From Fervidicola ferrireducens (GTDB lineage Bacteria > Bacillota > Thermosediminibacteria > Thermosediminibacterales > Thermosediminibacteraceae), in assembly GCF_001562425.1 (NCBI RefSeq), contig NZ_LOED01000010.1, forward strand, positions 1 to 64,000: a stretch of 64,000 nt of DNA, written 5' to 3'. The translations under genes were made by a program, and so were the position numbers. The notes under the pieces were generated by a model that worked only from the letters and a program-made list of their open reading frames with translations, did no database searches and was not told the origin of the DNA. Below, piece after piece: positions 1 to 7,722 of the stretch; the first letter of the stretch is position 1; each line of letters starts with the position of its first letter.

Positions 1-109
1 CCTGGAAACGTCGCATGAAGGAGACCAGCCTTTCCTGTGCGTCCTGGTCGGGGTATATTCTGCCTGGTATGGTCATCATGTCGGTAGGCTTATTCACTTT
101 TTGCTGCAT
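1..109 (-). CDS. tnpB: TnpB-like RNA-guided nuclease, N-terminal fragment cut by window edge
   Basis: Thirty-six codons are visible, from an ATG at 109 to the window edge. The start overlaps the end of the recombinase remnant in another frame, the arrangement usual for tnpA-tnpB of IS607 elements. The visible peptide contains an RIYPDQDAQERL stretch like the N-terminus of OrfB/TnpB proteins. TnpB proteins are omega-RNA-guided nucleases that help transposon retention. Whether the rest is intact cannot be seen. The call rests on position and a short similarity. Confidence 0.45.
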   Translation of the reverse strand, partial: MQQKVNKPTDMMTIPGRIYPDQDAQERLVSFMRRFQ

Positions 110-426
110 CCCACATGGCCTCCCTCACTTTTTTTCGGAACTCTTTGCCCATTTTCATTCACGGGCCATCCTGAAAAGCCTTGCGAGTACTTTGCGCTTT
201 TCGTTCAACCCCGAACCCTGCTCTGCGATTACCGCCACTATATCGTAGCCCCTGGAGCGGCAGTACTCTTCCAGACATTGCCTCTGGCGCTCCAGGTTCC
301 CCGCTCCGGCCTGTTTGGCCGATGAAACGCGCGCGTAGACGACGGCCGGCGTAGGGTTATCGGGTGGACGCCCAGTATCTCTGCAGCTTTGCGTAAAGGG
401 TAATGTTCCTCGAGTTCAGGTTTCAT
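90..426 (-). pseudogene. tnpA: IS607-type serine recombinase (TnpA), broken by deletions and frameshift
   Basis: The ATG at 426 opens a MerR-like helix-turn-helix (LRKAAEILGVHPITLRR). The frame then jumps: the serine recombinase motif VVYARVSSAKQ, with the catalytic serine region, reads in a different frame near 340, and the part of the HTH domain between them is missing. The recombinase frame stops at a TGA at 159-161. A C-terminal scrap (FRKKVREAMWDAAKSE) resumes afterwards and ends at 90. About 100 residues of the catalytic domain are absent. This is a dead gene with at least two lesions. Confidence 0.65.
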
Positions 427-449
427 ACTTTAAGTATAGCATTGATTAA

Positions 450-812
450 AAAATAAGGCAACTATTGGTAGGACCGGCGGCCAGCGTAAGGGGCGCGGTT
501 TACCTCTCGGGCATAGATAGCGGCGTGGTGATGGATATAGGCGGGACTTCCACCGATGTGGCATTCATAGTAAACGGGTTCCCGAGGGAATCTTCCATAA
601 CCGTGACGATGCCTGATTTGATACTCATCCTCGATTCGGAAACCGGAGAGCCCATAAGGACCGATATTGTAAAATATGGCTATCGGGGAACCATAGTGGT
701 AGTGCCTGCGGATGAGAAGATGAGGACAGAAATGGGAATCAAAACTTTCGGGCCGAAGTATTTCGGCTATGACGAAGATTACGTTCCAGTGGAGGAACTT
801 GTGAATTTATGA
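450..812 (+). pseudogene. Chimeric remnant: hydantoinase/oxoprolinase (HyuA) piece fused to DUF917 C-terminus
   Basis: The frame has no proper start; the first usable codon is a TTG at 465 without a ribosome binding site. Residues 3-45 or so match the phosphate-binding core of HyuA-type hydantoinase A (GPAASVRGAVYL, then VVMDIGGTSTDVAF). From about residue 50 the text changes to the C-terminal part of DUF917 proteins (DLILILDSETGEPI, FGYDEDYVPVEEL). These families are often adjacent or fused, so one in-frame internal deletion of a larger gene or gene pair would explain the fragment. It lies beside the transposon remnant. Confidence 0.6.
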
Positions 813-843
813 TTAAGTAATACGGACACGCATGTCCGGTGAT

Positions 844-868
844 GTGGGGAGGTTAGCCGCCTCCCCAC
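844..868. terminator. Hairpin after the HyuA/DUF917 remnant
   Basis: GTGGGGAGG at 844-852 pairs with CCTCCCCAC at 860-868. The run of T after it is weak. A second small hairpin, CGGACA/TGTCCG, lies just before it at 823-838. The pair separates the remnant from the convergent vapBC operon. Confidence 0.4.
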
Positions 869-884
869 TCTATTAATAGTAATC

Positions 885-1283
885 TCAGTATTCTTTTAAT
901 CTATTATCAACTTGTGCGAGTAGTGAGAAATCTCTGTCGTCATGCAGCAAGTAGAGATTGTTTTCAATAGCTGTCTGTGCTATGAGCAAATCGATAGTAC
1001 TACGAATAGTGATTCCCTTCTTTCTGCACTTTAAATATAGTTTTGCGGCATTCTCGTAAGATTTTATTCCGTGCTTTAGATCGTAGAATTTTTGAGTTCC
1101 AAGGTATTCTCTGAGTAAATTAAATTCCTTTTCCGTTTTGGCCCCTTGCAGTATTTCCTGGTAGATGAAGTTGTTAATTCCAAAAGGGATGTTGTTCTTT
1201 ATTACTTCAACAAATTTATTTACCTTTTCATTTTCTACACCCTTAAAAAAAGCTATTAAAACGGATGTATCGACTAAAATCAT
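885..1283 (-). CDS. vapC: VapC-type PIN-domain ribonuclease toxin
   Basis: A 132-residue PIN domain, the usual VapC length. The acidic residues of the metal site are visible: D5 in MILVDTSVLIAFF, a central glutamate in FIYQEILQGA, and the C-terminal DLLIAQ and HDDRDF motifs. VapC toxins cleave RNA, often initiator tRNA or rRNA, and are held inactive by VapB. The start ATG overlaps the vapB stop as ATGA, so the two are translationally coupled. No damage is seen. Its RNA target cannot be told from sequence. Confidence 0.88.
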   Translation of the reverse strand: MILVDTSVLIAFFKGVENEKVNKFVEVIKNNIPFGINNFIYQEILQGAKTEKEFNLLREYLGTQKFYDLKHGIKSYENAAKLYLKCRKKGITIRSTIDLLIAQTAIENNLYLLHDDRDFSLLAQVDNRLKEY

Positions 1284-1480
1284 TTACTTTCCCTCATTTT
1301 TTTGTAGTCATAATCCACGTCAAACTTTATTTTGCCTTTTAACTCAAGTAAATTTTTTCTTTTTCTGTTTTCTACAAATTCTTTTAAAGCTAGATTGACT
1401 ACTTCTTTTTTAGTTTTTAACCCGCTAAGTTTTAAGGCCTCTTTAATGAGGTTTTCATCAATAACGATGTTCGTCCGCAT
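1280..1480 (-). CDS. vapB: VapB-type antitoxin
   Basis: Sixty-six residues from the ATG at 1480, chosen because GGAGGTG lies seven bases upstream; a longer frame to 1513 would start inside the promoter palindrome. The N-terminus (MRTNIVIDENLIKEAL) is the ribbon-helix-helix DNA-binding and dimerisation part of the VapB/DUF2191 type. The charged C-terminal tail should wrap the toxin. It is the first gene of a two-gene operon with vapC and probably represses its own promoter with it. Confidence 0.85.
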   Translation of the reverse strand: MRTNIVIDENLIKEALKLSGLKTKKEVVNLALKEFVENRKRKNLLELKGKIKFDVDYDYKKMRESK

Positions 1481-1496
1481 CGCATACACCTCCTGA

Positions 1497-1530
1497 TGTG
1501 TATTATAATACACATAAATTATTCGTTCAA
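1497..1530 (-). promoter_or_regulatory. vapBC promoter with palindromic operator over the -10 box
   Basis: On the minus strand a -35 of TTGAAC (1525-1530) and a -10 of TATAAT (1502-1507) are 17 bases apart. The -10 sits inside a perfect 18-base palindrome, TGTGTATTATAATACACA (1497-1514). That is the expected place for an autoregulatory VapB/VapBC operator, since binding would block RNA polymerase directly. Confidence 0.75.
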
Positions 1531-1548
1531 CAAAGTATTATTTCCTTT

Positions 1549-2505
1549 TCATACCGCCCTTATTGCAAATTCCGGACAGGAGGCGGTGCAGTAACCGCAG
1601 GTAAGGCACCTTCCCTCGTTTATCCGGGCTTTTTTCTTTTCTTCGTCGTAATCTATGGCAAAATTTGGACAAGCTTCTACGCAGGATTTGCAGCCCTTGC
1701 ATAAGAATTCCATAACCATAAACTTCTTTTGTTCTTCCGAGAAAGCGGGCAGTTTTTCTTCTTCGTAAATTCCGTTAAAGTAATTTACGTTAAAATCCAC
1801 TTCCTCCTTGCTCACCATTCCAATGGCAATTGAATGGTAACATTTCATGTTTCTTATAAAGTCCATGGCTTTTTTATAATCCTTCAAAAGCGCGCCGCCG
1901 CCCAGAACCTTCATTATCAGGATGCCTTTGCCGGATTTGAAAGCTTTTTCGATAGACAGTTTCATATCATCAACGCTGCCTCCCAATATACCTATGCCCT
2001 TGAAGTTTATTAAGGGGAATATTACGTCCAGGTCGTCCCGGTATGATGAAAGTTCTACCACTTTTACATTGTGGGTAGAAATTCCGACAGCCTTTATATA
2101 TCCCCGGGCTTTATAGTCCATCAAGCATTTTAAGGCTCCTTTTCTCACTTCAAAGACATCCCCGTCTACCCTTGCTGCATGCATGAAAAAGATATCTATG
2201 TAGTTTCTGTCAAGGGATTTTAAGGCTTCATCGATGGCCCTTTCCATTTCTTCGTATGATGACGCAGTTGATTTGGTTGAAATTACGGGGTTTATTCCGG
2301 TGAGCTTTACCGCTTCCCTGATTGGATCGTAAGTCCTGTACATCTGGGCAGTATCCACGAAGTTTATGCCTTTTTTAAGGGCGTATGCTACCACTTCCGT
2401 GGAAGACTCAAGGTCCATATTTTTTTGCAGAGGCCCCATTGGAAGGGCTCCAAAGCAAAGTTCCGTCACTTCTATTCCGGTTTTCCCCAGAATATTTTTC
2501 TTCAT
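1549..2505 (-). CDS. Aldo/keto reductase with C-terminal 2x[4Fe-4S] ferredoxin domain
   Basis: 318 residues. The N-terminal ~260 residues form an aldo/keto reductase barrel (FGALPMGPLQ; FVDTAQMY with the catalytic Asp/Tyr; SLDRNYIDIFFMHAAR with the His). The C-terminus has two ferredoxin motifs, CKGCKSCVEACP and CLTCGYCTASCP, for two [4Fe-4S] clusters. Such fusions are common in anaerobes and suggest electron exchange with ferredoxin rather than, or as well as, NAD(P)H. The physiological substrate is unknown. It starts behind GGAGG and is transcribed away from the hydrogenase cluster. Confidence 0.85.
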   Translation of the reverse strand: MKKNILGKTGIEVTELCFGALPMGPLQKNMDLESSTEVVAYALKKGINFVDTAQMYRTYDPIREAVKLTGINPVISTKSTASSYEEMERAIDEALKSLDRNYIDIFFMHAARVDGDVFEVRKGALKCLMDYKARGYIKAVGISTHNVKVVELSSYRDDLDVIFPLINFKGIGILGGSVDDMKLSIEKAFKSGKGILIMKVLGGGALLKDYKKAMDFIRNMKCYHSIAIGMVSKEEVDFNVNYFNGIYEEEKLPAFSEEQKKFMVMEFLCKGCKSCVEACPNFAIDYDEEKKKARINEGRCLTCGYCTASCPEFAIRAV

Positions 2506-2713
2506 CTCATCAGCCTCCTTCTAATTCCGTCAGGATTTTAGCTAAGCGTACCCTTTTACACAGTGCTGTATAGTTATCAGTTCTACGGAATTTCACGAAT
2601 TCCTTTCATTATATCGTGGTTTTGTTGTATAATTAAGGTGGACGTTAATTTTTTTGAAAATATTTGTTAAAAATATAACAATACTTAAATCGTCAAAAAG
2701 AAGGTGTATCATT

Positions 2714-2980
2714 ATGTTTGAAATAACGGTTTGCGTGGGAAGTTCATGCCATTTAAAAGGTGCATACGAGGTTATTAAGGAGTTCGAAAGGATCCTTTCA
2801 GTTTACGGGCTGGAAGATAAAGTAAGGCTGAAGGCCGGTTTTTGCCTGGGAAGATGCGGAGAAGGCGTCACGGTAAAGCTGGGGGAAAATTATTATTCGT
2901 CCATCTCTCCTAAGGATGTGGCGAATTTGGTGGAAGAAATAAAAAATAATATTTTGAAGGATGATGTGATTTGCAAGTAA
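2714..2980 (+). CDS. NuoE/HymA-like thioredoxin-fold [2Fe-2S] ferredoxin
   Basis: 88 residues from the ATG at 2714, which follows AAGGTG; an upstream in-frame start at 2654 lacks a good binding site. Four cysteines in the thioredoxin-like ferredoxin pattern (C7, C12, C44, C48; motifs CVGSSC and CLGRC) should bind one [2Fe-2S] cluster. It resembles the small subunit of bifurcating hydrogenases and complex I NuoE. Its end overlaps the next gene by ten bases, so it is likely an electron-transfer partner of the following hydrogenase-like protein. Confidence 0.82.
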   Translation: MFEITVCVGSSCHLKGAYEVIKEFERILSVYGLEDKVRLKAGFCLGRCGEGVTVKLGENYYSSISPKDVANLVEEIKNNILKDDVICK

Positions 2981-4695
2981 TAAGCGTATCGAGGGCCAAC
3001 TGTAAAAATTGTTACAGGTGCGTGAGGCACTGCCCGGTAAAGGCCGTGAAGATTTCCGGTGGCCAGGCGGAGGTAGTGGAGGACCTTTGCGTGTTTTGCG
3101 GAAGATGCGTCATCGAGTGCCCGCAAAATGCGAAGAAGGTAAAAAGCGAGCTTGAAATCGTGAAGGATTTTATTAAATCAAAAGAAAGGGTTATCGCTTC
3201 CATTGCTCCGTCCTATCCGGCGGCCTTTGATGTAAAAAGCCCTTACGAAATGTATACGATGCTAAAGAATCTGGGTTTTTGCGGTGCGGAAGAAACGGCG
3301 GTGGGGGCCGAACTCGTTTCCAGCGAGTTCAGAAAAGTAGCGGAAACAAGCGATGTTTACCCTGTCATAACGACGGCCTGTCCCGTGGTAAAGAACCTGG
3401 TCGAGAAGTACCATCCGGCGCTCATGAAAAACTTGGCTCCCCTGGTTTCGCCGATGGTGGCCCATGCCCGATTTTTAAAGAAAAGGTTCGGAAAAGACGT
3501 AAAGGTAGTTTTTATAGGGCCATGCGTCGCAAAAAAGGCCGAAGCAAGGGACTGTAGCGTTTCTGGAGACATGGATGCGGTGTTAACCTTCCAGGAGCTG
3601 AAGGAATGGTTGAGTGAAGAGAACAAAGCTTCCACATTGGTAGACGTATACGCGAAAGAAAGCACCCTTGAACCTTTTGAGGCCAGAAATTACCCGCTGC
3701 CTGGAGGCCTTTTGAAGACCTCGCACATAAAAGGGGATTTTCTTTCGGAAGAAGTTTTAGTGGCGGATGGTATAGAAGAGTGCAAGGAGCTGTTAGATGC
3801 AATTGAAAAAGGCAAGGTAAATGCCAAAATTCTCGAAATGATGGCCTGCAGCGGAGGGTGTTTGGGCGGTCCCATGATGCCGCGGGAAAATTCGCTTTAC
3901 GAAAGAAGGGCAAAGCTACTTTCTTTCATCAGAGAAAACCGGAGAGTGGAGAACTCAAAAATAAGAGATTATCTTTTCGAGATTGACCTTGGCCGGACCT
4001 TCGAGCGCAAGGTTCCAAATATTGCAGAGCCCACTGAAGAGGACATTAAGAAGATCCTATATAAAATAGGTAAGACTTCGCCAGAAAAGGAGCTAAATTG
4101 CGGTGCGTGCGGATATTCTTCTTGCAGGGAAAAAGCGGCGGCGGTTTTTAGAGGAATGGCAGAAGTCGACATGTGCATTCCCTATATGAGATCCAGGGCC
4201 GAATCCCTTGCTAATCTCATAATAGACAATACTCCCAATGCCGTAATTTTGGTGGATAAGGATTTGAAGGTGAGGGAAATAAACAGGGCCGGTGAAAGAA
4301 TGCTGGGTGTAGAAAAGGAAGAAGTTTTGGGAAGGCCTCTTTCGGACTTTATGGACGACGGGGATGTGGGGTGGGTCCTTGTCAACAAATCCTCCCTTTC
4401 CAGCAAGAAGGAAAATTACCCCCGCGATTTTATGACGGTGCTCGAGAGCATTTTGTATATAGAAGATGCACAGCTGGCTCTCGTCATTATGCAGGATATC
4501 AGCGAGCAGGAAAGACAAAGAAAGGAACTTGAGAGGGTGAGGGAGGAAACGGTGAAGAAAGCCCAGGAAGTGATAAATAAGCAAATGAGGGTGGCTCAGG
4601 AAATCGCCGGCCTTTTGGGCGAGACTACTGCGGAAAGCAAAGTTCTTTTGCTCAGGCTAATTGAGCTCGTAAAGAGCGGGGGAAAAGAGCCGTGA
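2971..4695 (+). CDS. Sensory-type (group C) [FeFe] hydrogenase with PAS domain, HydS/HfsB-like
   Basis: 574 residues from a TTG. Two N-terminal [4Fe-4S] motifs are present (C11/C14/C17/C21 and a second set from C41). The H-cluster domain keeps all four cysteines: C137 (TTACP), C185 (GPCVAKK), C293 and C297 (MACSGGC). The L1 motif is TACP, not the TSCCP of catalytic enzymes, as in PAS-linked group C proteins. A further CGACGYSSC Fe-S motif lies near 377-385, a PAS domain near 415-500 and a coiled coil at the end. Family knowledge and the adjacent phosphatase suggest H2 or redox sensing rather than bulk H2 production. Confidence 0.85.
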   Translation: MQVISVSRANCKNCYRCVRHCPVKAVKISGGQAEVVEDLCVFCGRCVIECPQNAKKVKSELEIVKDFIKSKERVIASIAPSYPAAFDVKSPYEMYTMLKNLGFCGAEETAVGAELVSSEFRKVAETSDVYPVITTACPVVKNLVEKYHPALMKNLAPLVSPMVAHARFLKKRFGKDVKVVFIGPCVAKKAEARDCSVSGDMDAVLTFQELKEWLSEENKASTLVDVYAKESTLEPFEARNYPLPGGLLKTSHIKGDFLSEEVLVADGIEECKELLDAIEKGKVNAKILEMMACSGGCLGGPMMPRENSLYERRAKLLSFIRENRRVENSKIRDYLFEIDLGRTFERKVPNIAEPTEEDIKKILYKIGKTSPEKELNCGACGYSSCREKAAAVFRGMAEVDMCIPYMRSRAESLANLIIDNTPNAVILVDKDLKVREINRAGERMLGVEKEEVLGRPLSDFMDDGDVGWVLVNKSSLSSKKENYPRDFMTVLESILYIEDAQLALVIMQDISEQERQRKELERVREETVKKAQEVINKQMRVAQEIAGLLGETTAESKVLLLRLIELVKSGGKEP

Positions 4696-5552
4696 AAGTG
4701 TTTACAGAAGTTTTTGCAAAAAGTTTAAATAAAAAGGGCGAGGAGCTTTGTGGCGATAGCGTAGAGGTGGTTCAGTCAGAAGACAGCATAATCGCTGTTA
4801 TGGCCGATGGGTTGGGGAGCGGAGTAAAGGCCAATATACTTTCAACGCTTACAGTGAGAATTGCCTCCACCATGTTAAAAGAGAAGGCCTCGATAGAAGA
4901 AGTGGTGAGGACTATAGCTAATACGCTCCCCGTATGCAGGGTGAGAAAGCTGGCGTACAGCACCTTTTCTATACTGGAAATCAGCGATGAGGGGAAGGGA
5001 AAGCTTTTTGAATTCGATAACCCGCCGGCCATATATATCAGAAACGGAAAGGTCATCGAAATGCCGCGCCGGGAATTTTACGTAGAAGAAAAGAGGATTT
5101 ACGAGTGCGATTTTACCGCCCTCCCGGGAGATAGGATTTTCCTCGTGAGCGATGGAATAATTCACGCCGGTGTCGGGGGTCTTTTGAACCTGGGATGGCA
5201 GTGGGAAAATGTGGCTGAATATCTGGAGCGGATGGCGAGAAAAAGATATTCGGTAGCTGAAATGGTGGAAAGGCTCATAGAAACCTCGGATCACCTTTAT
5301 TTTGGTGCTCCCGGCGATGATGCGACTGTAGTGGGCGTAGGCGTGAGGAATTCGGAATTGGTGACGTTGTTGGTAGGCCCGCCGGAGGATAAATCAAAAG
5401 ACAAAGAGGTGGTGCGAAAGCTTTTAGAAAGCAGCGGGAAGAAGGTAGTATGCGGAGGTACCACCGCCAACATAGTATCAAGGGAGACCGGAAGGGAGAT
5501 AGTGACTAAGCTGGAATACGCCGATCCTTCGATCCCCCCACGGCACAAATAG
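4692..5552 (+). CDS. SpoIIE/PP2C-type serine phosphatase paired with the sensory hydrogenase
   Basis: 286 residues; the GTG start overlaps the hydrogenase stop, so the two are coupled. PP2C metal-site motifs are visible: VMADGLGSGVKAN (near residue 38), LVSDGIIHAG (near 155) and GDDATVVGV (near 210). The family removes phosphate from serine or threonine of partner proteins. No transmembrane or sensor domain is present, so the signal probably comes from the hydrogenase PAS protein. The phosphoprotein target is not in this window. Confidence 0.82.
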   Translation: MKVFTEVFAKSLNKKGEELCGDSVEVVQSEDSIIAVMADGLGSGVKANILSTLTVRIASTMLKEKASIEEVVRTIANTLPVCRVRKLAYSTFSILEISDEGKGKLFEFDNPPAIYIRNGKVIEMPRREFYVEEKRIYECDFTALPGDRIFLVSDGIIHAGVGGLLNLGWQWENVAEYLERMARKRYSVAEMVERLIETSDHLYFGAPGDDATVVGVGVRNSELVTLLVGPPEDKSKDKEVVRKLLESSGKKVVCGGTTANIVSRETGREIVTKLEYADPSIPPRHK

Positions 5553-5566
5553 AGGGGATAGATCTG

Positions 5567-5869
5567 GTGACGGAAGGGCTGATAACCCTTACGAAGTGCC
5601 TGGAAAAGCTGAGAAACCTCGCAAATGCGAATAATTTTACTATACCCCTGCTAAGGGATATAAAGAGAAAAAAGGATGGAGCATCGCTTTTGGTTGATAT
5701 TTTGATAAACCAGGCGACCCACGTAAATTTTTTGGTAGGGAAAGCTGTGAATCCGGCGCACGAAAAAGATTTTTTTCTTGAGATATCCCGCGATAAGGTT
5801 AAGGTGGTTGAAGAGATAGCCCGGATTCTTAAAAAATGGGGCAAAAGGGTAAATGTTGAGTATTATTGA
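5567..5869 (+). CDS. Small protein of unknown function, last gene of the sensory hydrogenase operon
   Basis: 100 residues from a GTG at 5567 behind GAGGGG, 14 bases after the phosphatase stop. I do not recognise a family. It is mostly helical and basic, without cysteines, signal peptide or membrane segment. The place before a strong terminator makes it the fourth gene of the operon. It could be the phosphatase substrate or an adaptor, but that is only a guess from position. Confidence 0.6.
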   Translation: MTEGLITLTKCLEKLRNLANANNFTIPLLRDIKRKKDGASLLVDILINQATHVNFLVGKAVNPAHEKDFFLEISRDKVKVVEEIARILKKWGKRVNVEYY

Positions 5870-5870
5870 T

Positions 5871-5899
5871 GCGGCCTTTTTTAGGCCGCTTTATTTTTT
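5871..5899 (+). terminator. Intrinsic terminator of the hydrogenase operon
   Basis: GCGGCC (5871-5876) pairs with GGCCGC (5884-5889), and a T-rich run follows to 5899. Confidence 0.85.
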
Positions 5900-5925
5900 G
5901 GCAATTTACAATAAGTCAATATAAT
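5898..5925 (+). promoter_or_regulatory. Probable sigma-A promoter of the sigma-54 activator gene
   Basis: TTGGCA (5898-5903) and TATAAT (5920-5925) are 16 bases apart, about 80 bases before the activator start and just after the preceding terminator. Confidence 0.55.
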
Positions 5926-6003
5926 AGTAAAATTGTGTAAAGGCAAGCAATAAGGATAGTATAGAATGTTTTTATCGGGTTGTGGAGGAGGGAGGTGATC
6001 TGC

Positions 6004-7470
6004 ATGACCCGATTTGATTACAAGTTTCTTTTTGAATCCATGCTGGTTCATTTAAAACAGGGCATTCTCGTTGTAGATACTAATGCTAATGTTGTGTTTT
6101 ACAATGAGCCGGTCACCCAGATAGCGGGGATAGATCCGAAGGATGCGGTGGGTAAGAATATATTAGAGATATTTCCGGATTTGACTCCCGAGACAAGTAC
6201 TTTTTACTACGTCTTGAGAACGGGGAAGCCACTAATAGATTATGTCCAGACCTACTTGAATTACAAGGGAGAAAAGGTAACCACTGTGACATCGACGATG
6301 CCGCTAATACAAAACGGGAAAATAGTGGGAGCGTTTGAACTTTACAGGGAGTTCTCTACATTAAGGGATCTTTCTGAAAGGATTATCTCCCTTCAAAAGG
6401 AGCTTTACAAGAAGGCTTCTTGTGAAAAAAGTTACAGCGATTGCAAGGCCATTTACACCTTTGATGATATAATAGGTAAAAGCCCGGCAATCAGGGAATT
6501 GATAGAAAAGGCTAGGAAAGTTGCTGATAGTCCATCGCCCATTCTTGTTTACGGCGAAACTGGAACGGGAAAGGAGCTTCTCGTTCAGGCTATACACAAT
6601 GCCAGCCTGACAAGAAGGAATAAGCCGTTTATTGCCCAAAACTGCGCTGCCTTACCGAAGACGTTGCTGGAAGGGATCCTTTTTGGGACGACTGCCGGAA
6701 GTTTTACCGGCGCAAAGGACCGCCCGGGGCTTTTCGAACTTGCCAACGGTGGGACGCTGTTTTTAGATGAGATAAATTCCATGGATATAGAATTGCAGGC
6801 AAAACTCCTTCGCGTTCTGCAGGATGGGGTCATAAGGCGGATAGGAGGCATAAAGACTACTGTTGTGGATGTGAGGATAATTGCATCTACCAATGAACCA
6901 CCACAAAAGGCAGTAGAGAAAAAGCTGTTGAGGGAAGATTTGTATTACAGGTTGAATGTAATTTCACTTACGGTTCCGCCGCTTAGAGAAAGGAAGGAAG
7001 ATATTCCTCTTCTCGTAGAGCACTTTATAAAACAATATAATAAATTGTTGGGCAAAAGCGTAAAGGGTGTTTCCCGGGAGGTTATGGAGCTTTTCATGAA
7101 TTACCGGTGGCCTGGCAATGTAAGGGAGTTAAAATCTATAATAGAAAATGCCATGAATTTCATCGAAGGGGAAATTATAGAACTAAAGGATCTGCCGCGG
7201 AGTTTTGGCGATTTAGTGACAGGTGATGATGGATGTTGTGCCGGAGTCGATCTTCAAGCTGGATTCCCGCCGTTAAATGAAGCAGTGAACAATTTTGAAA
7301 AGAACCTGATTCAGAAAGCGATAATGGCGGCAAATGGCAATTACGCTGAAGCAGCGAGACTACTGAAGGTACCTAAGCAAACCCTTCATAACAAAGTAAA
7401 AAAATATGGACTCAATAAAAAATTGCTGACAAAAAAGAATTACTTTACATTTAAAGTGTCAAAAATGTGA
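6004..7470 (+). CDS. PAS-domain sigma-54-dependent transcriptional activator
   Basis: 488 residues from the ATG at 6004, chosen over an upstream in-frame codon because GGAGGTGATCTGC precedes it. An N-terminal PAS domain (about 10-120) is followed by the AAA+ domain with Walker A GETGTGKE (near 183), the sigma-54 contact loop as GSFTGA (near 232) in place of GAFTGA, and GGTLFLDEI. A Fis-type HTH (near 440-470) ends the protein. It should open a sigma-54 promoter when the PAS domain senses its signal. The -24/-12 promoter 95 bases downstream makes the next operon its likely target. Confidence 0.92.
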   Translation: MTRFDYKFLFESMLVHLKQGILVVDTNANVVFYNEPVTQIAGIDPKDAVGKNILEIFPDLTPETSTFYYVLRTGKPLIDYVQTYLNYKGEKVTTVTSTMPLIQNGKIVGAFELYREFSTLRDLSERIISLQKELYKKASCEKSYSDCKAIYTFDDIIGKSPAIRELIEKARKVADSPSPILVYGETGTGKELLVQAIHNASLTRRNKPFIAQNCAALPKTLLEGILFGTTAGSFTGAKDRPGLFELANGGTLFLDEINSMDIELQAKLLRVLQDGVIRRIGGIKTTVVDVRIIASTNEPPQKAVEKKLLREDLYYRLNVISLTVPPLRERKEDIPLLVEHFIKQYNKLLGKSVKGVSREVMELFMNYRWPGNVRELKSIIENAMNFIEGEIIELKDLPRSFGDLVTGDDGCCAGVDLQAGFPPLNEAVNNFEKNLIQKAIMAANGNYAEAARLLKVPKQTLHNKVKKYGLNKKLLTKKNYFTFKVSKM

Positions 7471-7472
7471 GA

Positions 7473-7507
7473 TTTAGCGTCTCAAAAAAGGGACGCTAAA
7501 TTTTTTT
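7473..7507 (+). terminator. Intrinsic terminator of the sigma-54 activator gene
   Basis: TTTAGCGTC (7473-7481) pairs with GACGCTAAA (7492-7500), followed by seven T. Confidence 0.88.
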
Positions 7508-7545
7508 CTAGTTATTTCTACTACTTTTTTAAAGTTTTTTTGAGT

Positions 7546-7581
7546 ATTATTGAGCAATAATCAGTTGGCACACTATTTGCA
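7546..7581 (+). promoter_or_regulatory. Sigma-54 (-24/-12) promoter with adjoining palindrome
   Basis: TGGCAC (7566-7571), five bases, then TTGCA (7577-7581) match the sigma-54 consensus, with the invariant GG and GC ten bases apart. A 16-base palindrome, ATTATTGAGCAATAAT (7546-7561), abuts it upstream. That is nearer than a usual enhancer site, so it may be a repressor site or chance. Transcription would start near 7592 and read the symporter/glycyl radical operon. Confidence 0.85.
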
Positions 7582-7722
7582 AATTGAAAAATATATGAAA
7601 ATAGCAAATCATAAATCACATTAAGGAAAAACATAAATTTACGGTAAATATAGAGGAGGGATGAATTATATAAAATTTAATGAATTCATAGTAATATAAT
7701 TACGGTAAGGAGGTATGGTATT

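Larger units (their letters stand above)
1..426 (-). mobile_element. IS607-family transposon remnant (tnpA pseudogene plus start of tnpB)
   Basis: A MerR-like/serine recombinase reading frame is followed by an overlapping TnpB-type start, the tnpA-tnpB order and overlap typical of IS607 elements. The recombinase part is broken, so the element can hardly move by itself. The rest of tnpB lies beyond the left edge. The element ends were not identified. Confidence 0.6.

Noticed and set aside
7657-7695. Possible leader peptide after GAGGAGGG before the symporter gene
   Set aside because: The ATG directly abuts the purine-rich stretch, leaving no normal spacing, and the peptide is only 12 residues without a recognisable pattern.
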